Below are positions 62,948-64,000 of a DNA stretch of 64,000 nt, one piece after another. The translations under genes and the position numbers were made by a program. Origin of the DNA: Propionibacterium australiense. Lineage in GTDB: Bacteria > Actinomycetota > Actinomycetes > Propionibacteriales > Propionibacteriaceae. The notes under the pieces are model-generated. The model did no database searches. It was given only the letters and a program-made list of their open reading frames with translations, and was not told where the DNA came from. Position 1 is the first letter of the stretch. Each line of letters begins with the position of its first letter. The stretch covers positions 62,001 through 126,000 of the forward strand of contig NZ_RCIV01000006.1 of NCBI RefSeq assembly GCF_003666605.1, read 5' to 3'.

Positions 62948-63051
62948 TCTGCCAATGTCGGGCGACACTACTCCGTGGTTTCGCCGCCTACCACGTCCTG
63001 TCCTGCGCGCGGGCATGAGTGGTACGGGCAGCGGGCTGCCCCGACCCGTCT

Positions 63052-63660
63052 CTACTCCCCGTCGCCCACGTAGCGGCGGCCGTTGAATGCCCGGCCGAGG
63101 GTGACGTCGTCGGCGTACTCGAGGTCGCCGCCGACGGGCAGGCCCGAGGCGAGTTTGCTGACCCGGATGCCCGGGGTGTCACCGAGCAGACGTGAGATGT
63201 AGGTTGCGGTCGCCTCGCCCTCGAGGTTCGGGTTGGTGGCCAGGATGACCTCCTCGACCGTCGTGTCGGACAGGCGACGCACCAGCTCGGCGATCCGCAG
63301 GTCGCCCGGGCCGCGCCCGTCGATGGGGCTGATCGAGCCGCCGAGCACGTGGTAGAGGCCGTGGAACTCGCGGGTGCGTTCGATGGCGACGACGTCCTTC
63401 GACTCCTCGACGACGCAGATGAGCGAGCGGTCACGGCGGGGATCGCGGCAGATGCGGCAGGTCTCGGCGTCGGTGACGTTGAAGCACACCGCGCACATGT
63501 GGGTGTGCTCCTTGACGGTCATGAGCACGTTCGCCAGCCGCTCGATGTCGGCCTGCGGCTGCTCCAGCATCCAGAAGGCGATGCGCTGGGCGCTCTTGGG
63601 GCCCACCCCGGGCAGGCGCCCCAGTTCGTCGATGAGTTCCTGGACCGGTCCGTCGTACAC
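63052..63660 (-). CDS. recR: Recombination mediator protein RecR
   Basis: A 202-aa protein acting with RecF/RecO to load RecA at gaps. It has the helix-hairpin-helix [20 protein letters not shown] (about 12-31), the zinc finger [16 protein letters not shown] and the TOPRIM segment [15 protein letters not shown]. Length is typical. The GTG start (VYDGPVQ) begins 1 nt after the ybaB stop, so the genes are coupled. Confidence 0.95.
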   Translation of the reverse strand: MYDGPVQELIDELGRLPGVGPKSAQRIAFWMLEQPQADIERLANVLMTVKEHTHMCAVCFNVTDAETCRICRDPRRDRSLICVVEESKDVVAIERTREFHGLYHVLGGSISPIDGRGPGDLRIAELVRRLSDTTVEEVILATNPNLEGEATATYISRLLGDTPGIRVSKLASGLPVGGDLEYADDVTLGRAFNGRRYVGDGE

Positions 63661-63661
63661 G

Positions 63662-63970
63662 TCACAGACCCAGCTGACCGAGATCGGGGACCGCCTTCCG
63701 GGCGGCGGCCGAGGCCTTCGTCGAGGCGTCGCGCACCGCGGCCAGGACGAGGTCGGCCAGTCCCTCGGCGTCGGAGGGGTCGATGGCCTCGGGCTTGATG
63801 ACCAGGCCGATGAGTTCGCCGTTGCCCCGGACGGTGGCCTCGACGAGTTCACCACCGGCGGTACCGGTGAAGCTCGTGGCCTCAAGATCGCGCTGGGCCG
63901 CCTGGAGCTGGGCCTGCACCTGCTGGGCCTGCTCGAGCAGGGCGTTCACATCCATACCCTCAGGAAACAT
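63662..63970 (-). CDS. YbaB/EbfC family nucleoid-associated protein
   Basis: A 102-aa DNA-binding protein. [21 protein letters not shown] is the N-terminal helix, [21 protein letters not shown] the central beta segment, and [19 protein letters not shown] the C-terminal helix. AAAGGCAGACC precedes the ATG. In related genomes dnaX lies directly upstream; here it would be beyond the window's right edge. Confidence 0.93.
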   Translation of the reverse strand: MFPEGMDVNALLEQAQQVQAQLQAAQRDLEATSFTGTAGGELVEATVRGNGELIGLVIKPEAIDPSDAEGLADLVLAAVRDASTKASAAARKAVPDLGQLGL

Positions 63971-64000
63971 GGTCTGCCTTTCAGGACGATTGGCCGGTAC

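Noticed and set aside
62948-63051. Possible small gene between the stalked protein and recR
   Set aside because: Only 104 bp with no start/ribosome-site combination.

Overview
The window is 64 kb of very GC-rich DNA with short intergenic gaps, many 4-bp stop/start overlaps and frequent GTG starts. The gene content is that of an actinomycete: an actinobacterial-type tad pilus locus with DUF4244 and an Ssd-like protein, a T-box upstream of ileS, an MrfA-type helicase, a CYTH/CHAD-like protein and a DUF1707 protein. PTS enzyme I/HPr, PTS-linked DhaKLM and two sugar loci point to a saccharolytic, probably Propionibacteriales-like organism. That last placement is inference. Fifty-three intact or window-edge coding genes, two relics and two tRNAs are listed.

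Layout. 1-6 kb: galactose locus, with an SSS-family symporter divergent from galK, a UDPGP-family uridylyltransferase, galM and a LacI regulator. Two near-identical 18-bp operator-like repeats lie in the divergent promoter. 6-10.5 kb: an LPxTG-anchored NlpC/P60-like surface protein, tRNA-Thr(CGT), a lipoprotein tripeptidyl aminopeptidase and a PSP1/RicT-type protein. 10.7-23 kb: DoxX protein, holB, a 3.3-kb insertion, tmk, CYTH/CHAD protein, topA and a methyltransferase. The insertion separates holB from tmk. It holds three tandem SdpI-like membrane proteins, another small membrane protein, a VapC/FitB toxin gene broken by an in-frame TGA, and a decayed reading frame. 23-31 kb: MrfA-like helicase converging on a tad locus (TadE-like proteins, DUF4244 pilin, TadC, TadB, TadA and an Ssd/CpaE-like protein). 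The order resembles Mycobacterium tuberculosis Rv3644c-Rv3660c.

31-41.7 kb: methyltransferase, nhaA, holin-like protein, divergent ptsH/ptsI, S4 protein, CoA-pyrophosphatase-type NUDIX, RidA, DUF4177, a class A PBP with a metallophosphoesterase, and tRNA-Pro(CGG). 41.8-46.3 kb: a polyol/inositol-like locus (MFS sugar porter, TIM-barrel isomerase, Gfo/Idh/MocA dehydrogenase) divergent from a LacI regulator, with a perfect CTAGAACGTTCTAG palindrome and a second imperfect copy between them. 46.6-48.7 kb: dhaM-dhaL-dhaK. These would draw phosphate from the EI and HPr encoded 12 kb away.

48.8-57.4 kb: YbaK-domain protein, membrane-tethered methyltransferase, PfkB kinase, murJ-aspartokinase pair, DUF1707 protein and two NAD(P)-dependent dehydrogenases. 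57.5-64 kb: ileS with a T-box leader, a degenerate ECF sigma-like protein with a membrane partner under a strong promoter, then recR and ybaB.

Across the window, seven genes start 6-7 nt after a -10-like hexamer and look leaderless. The least explained parts are the SdpI-like array between tmk and holB and the ECF-like/membrane-protein pair at 61-63 kb.
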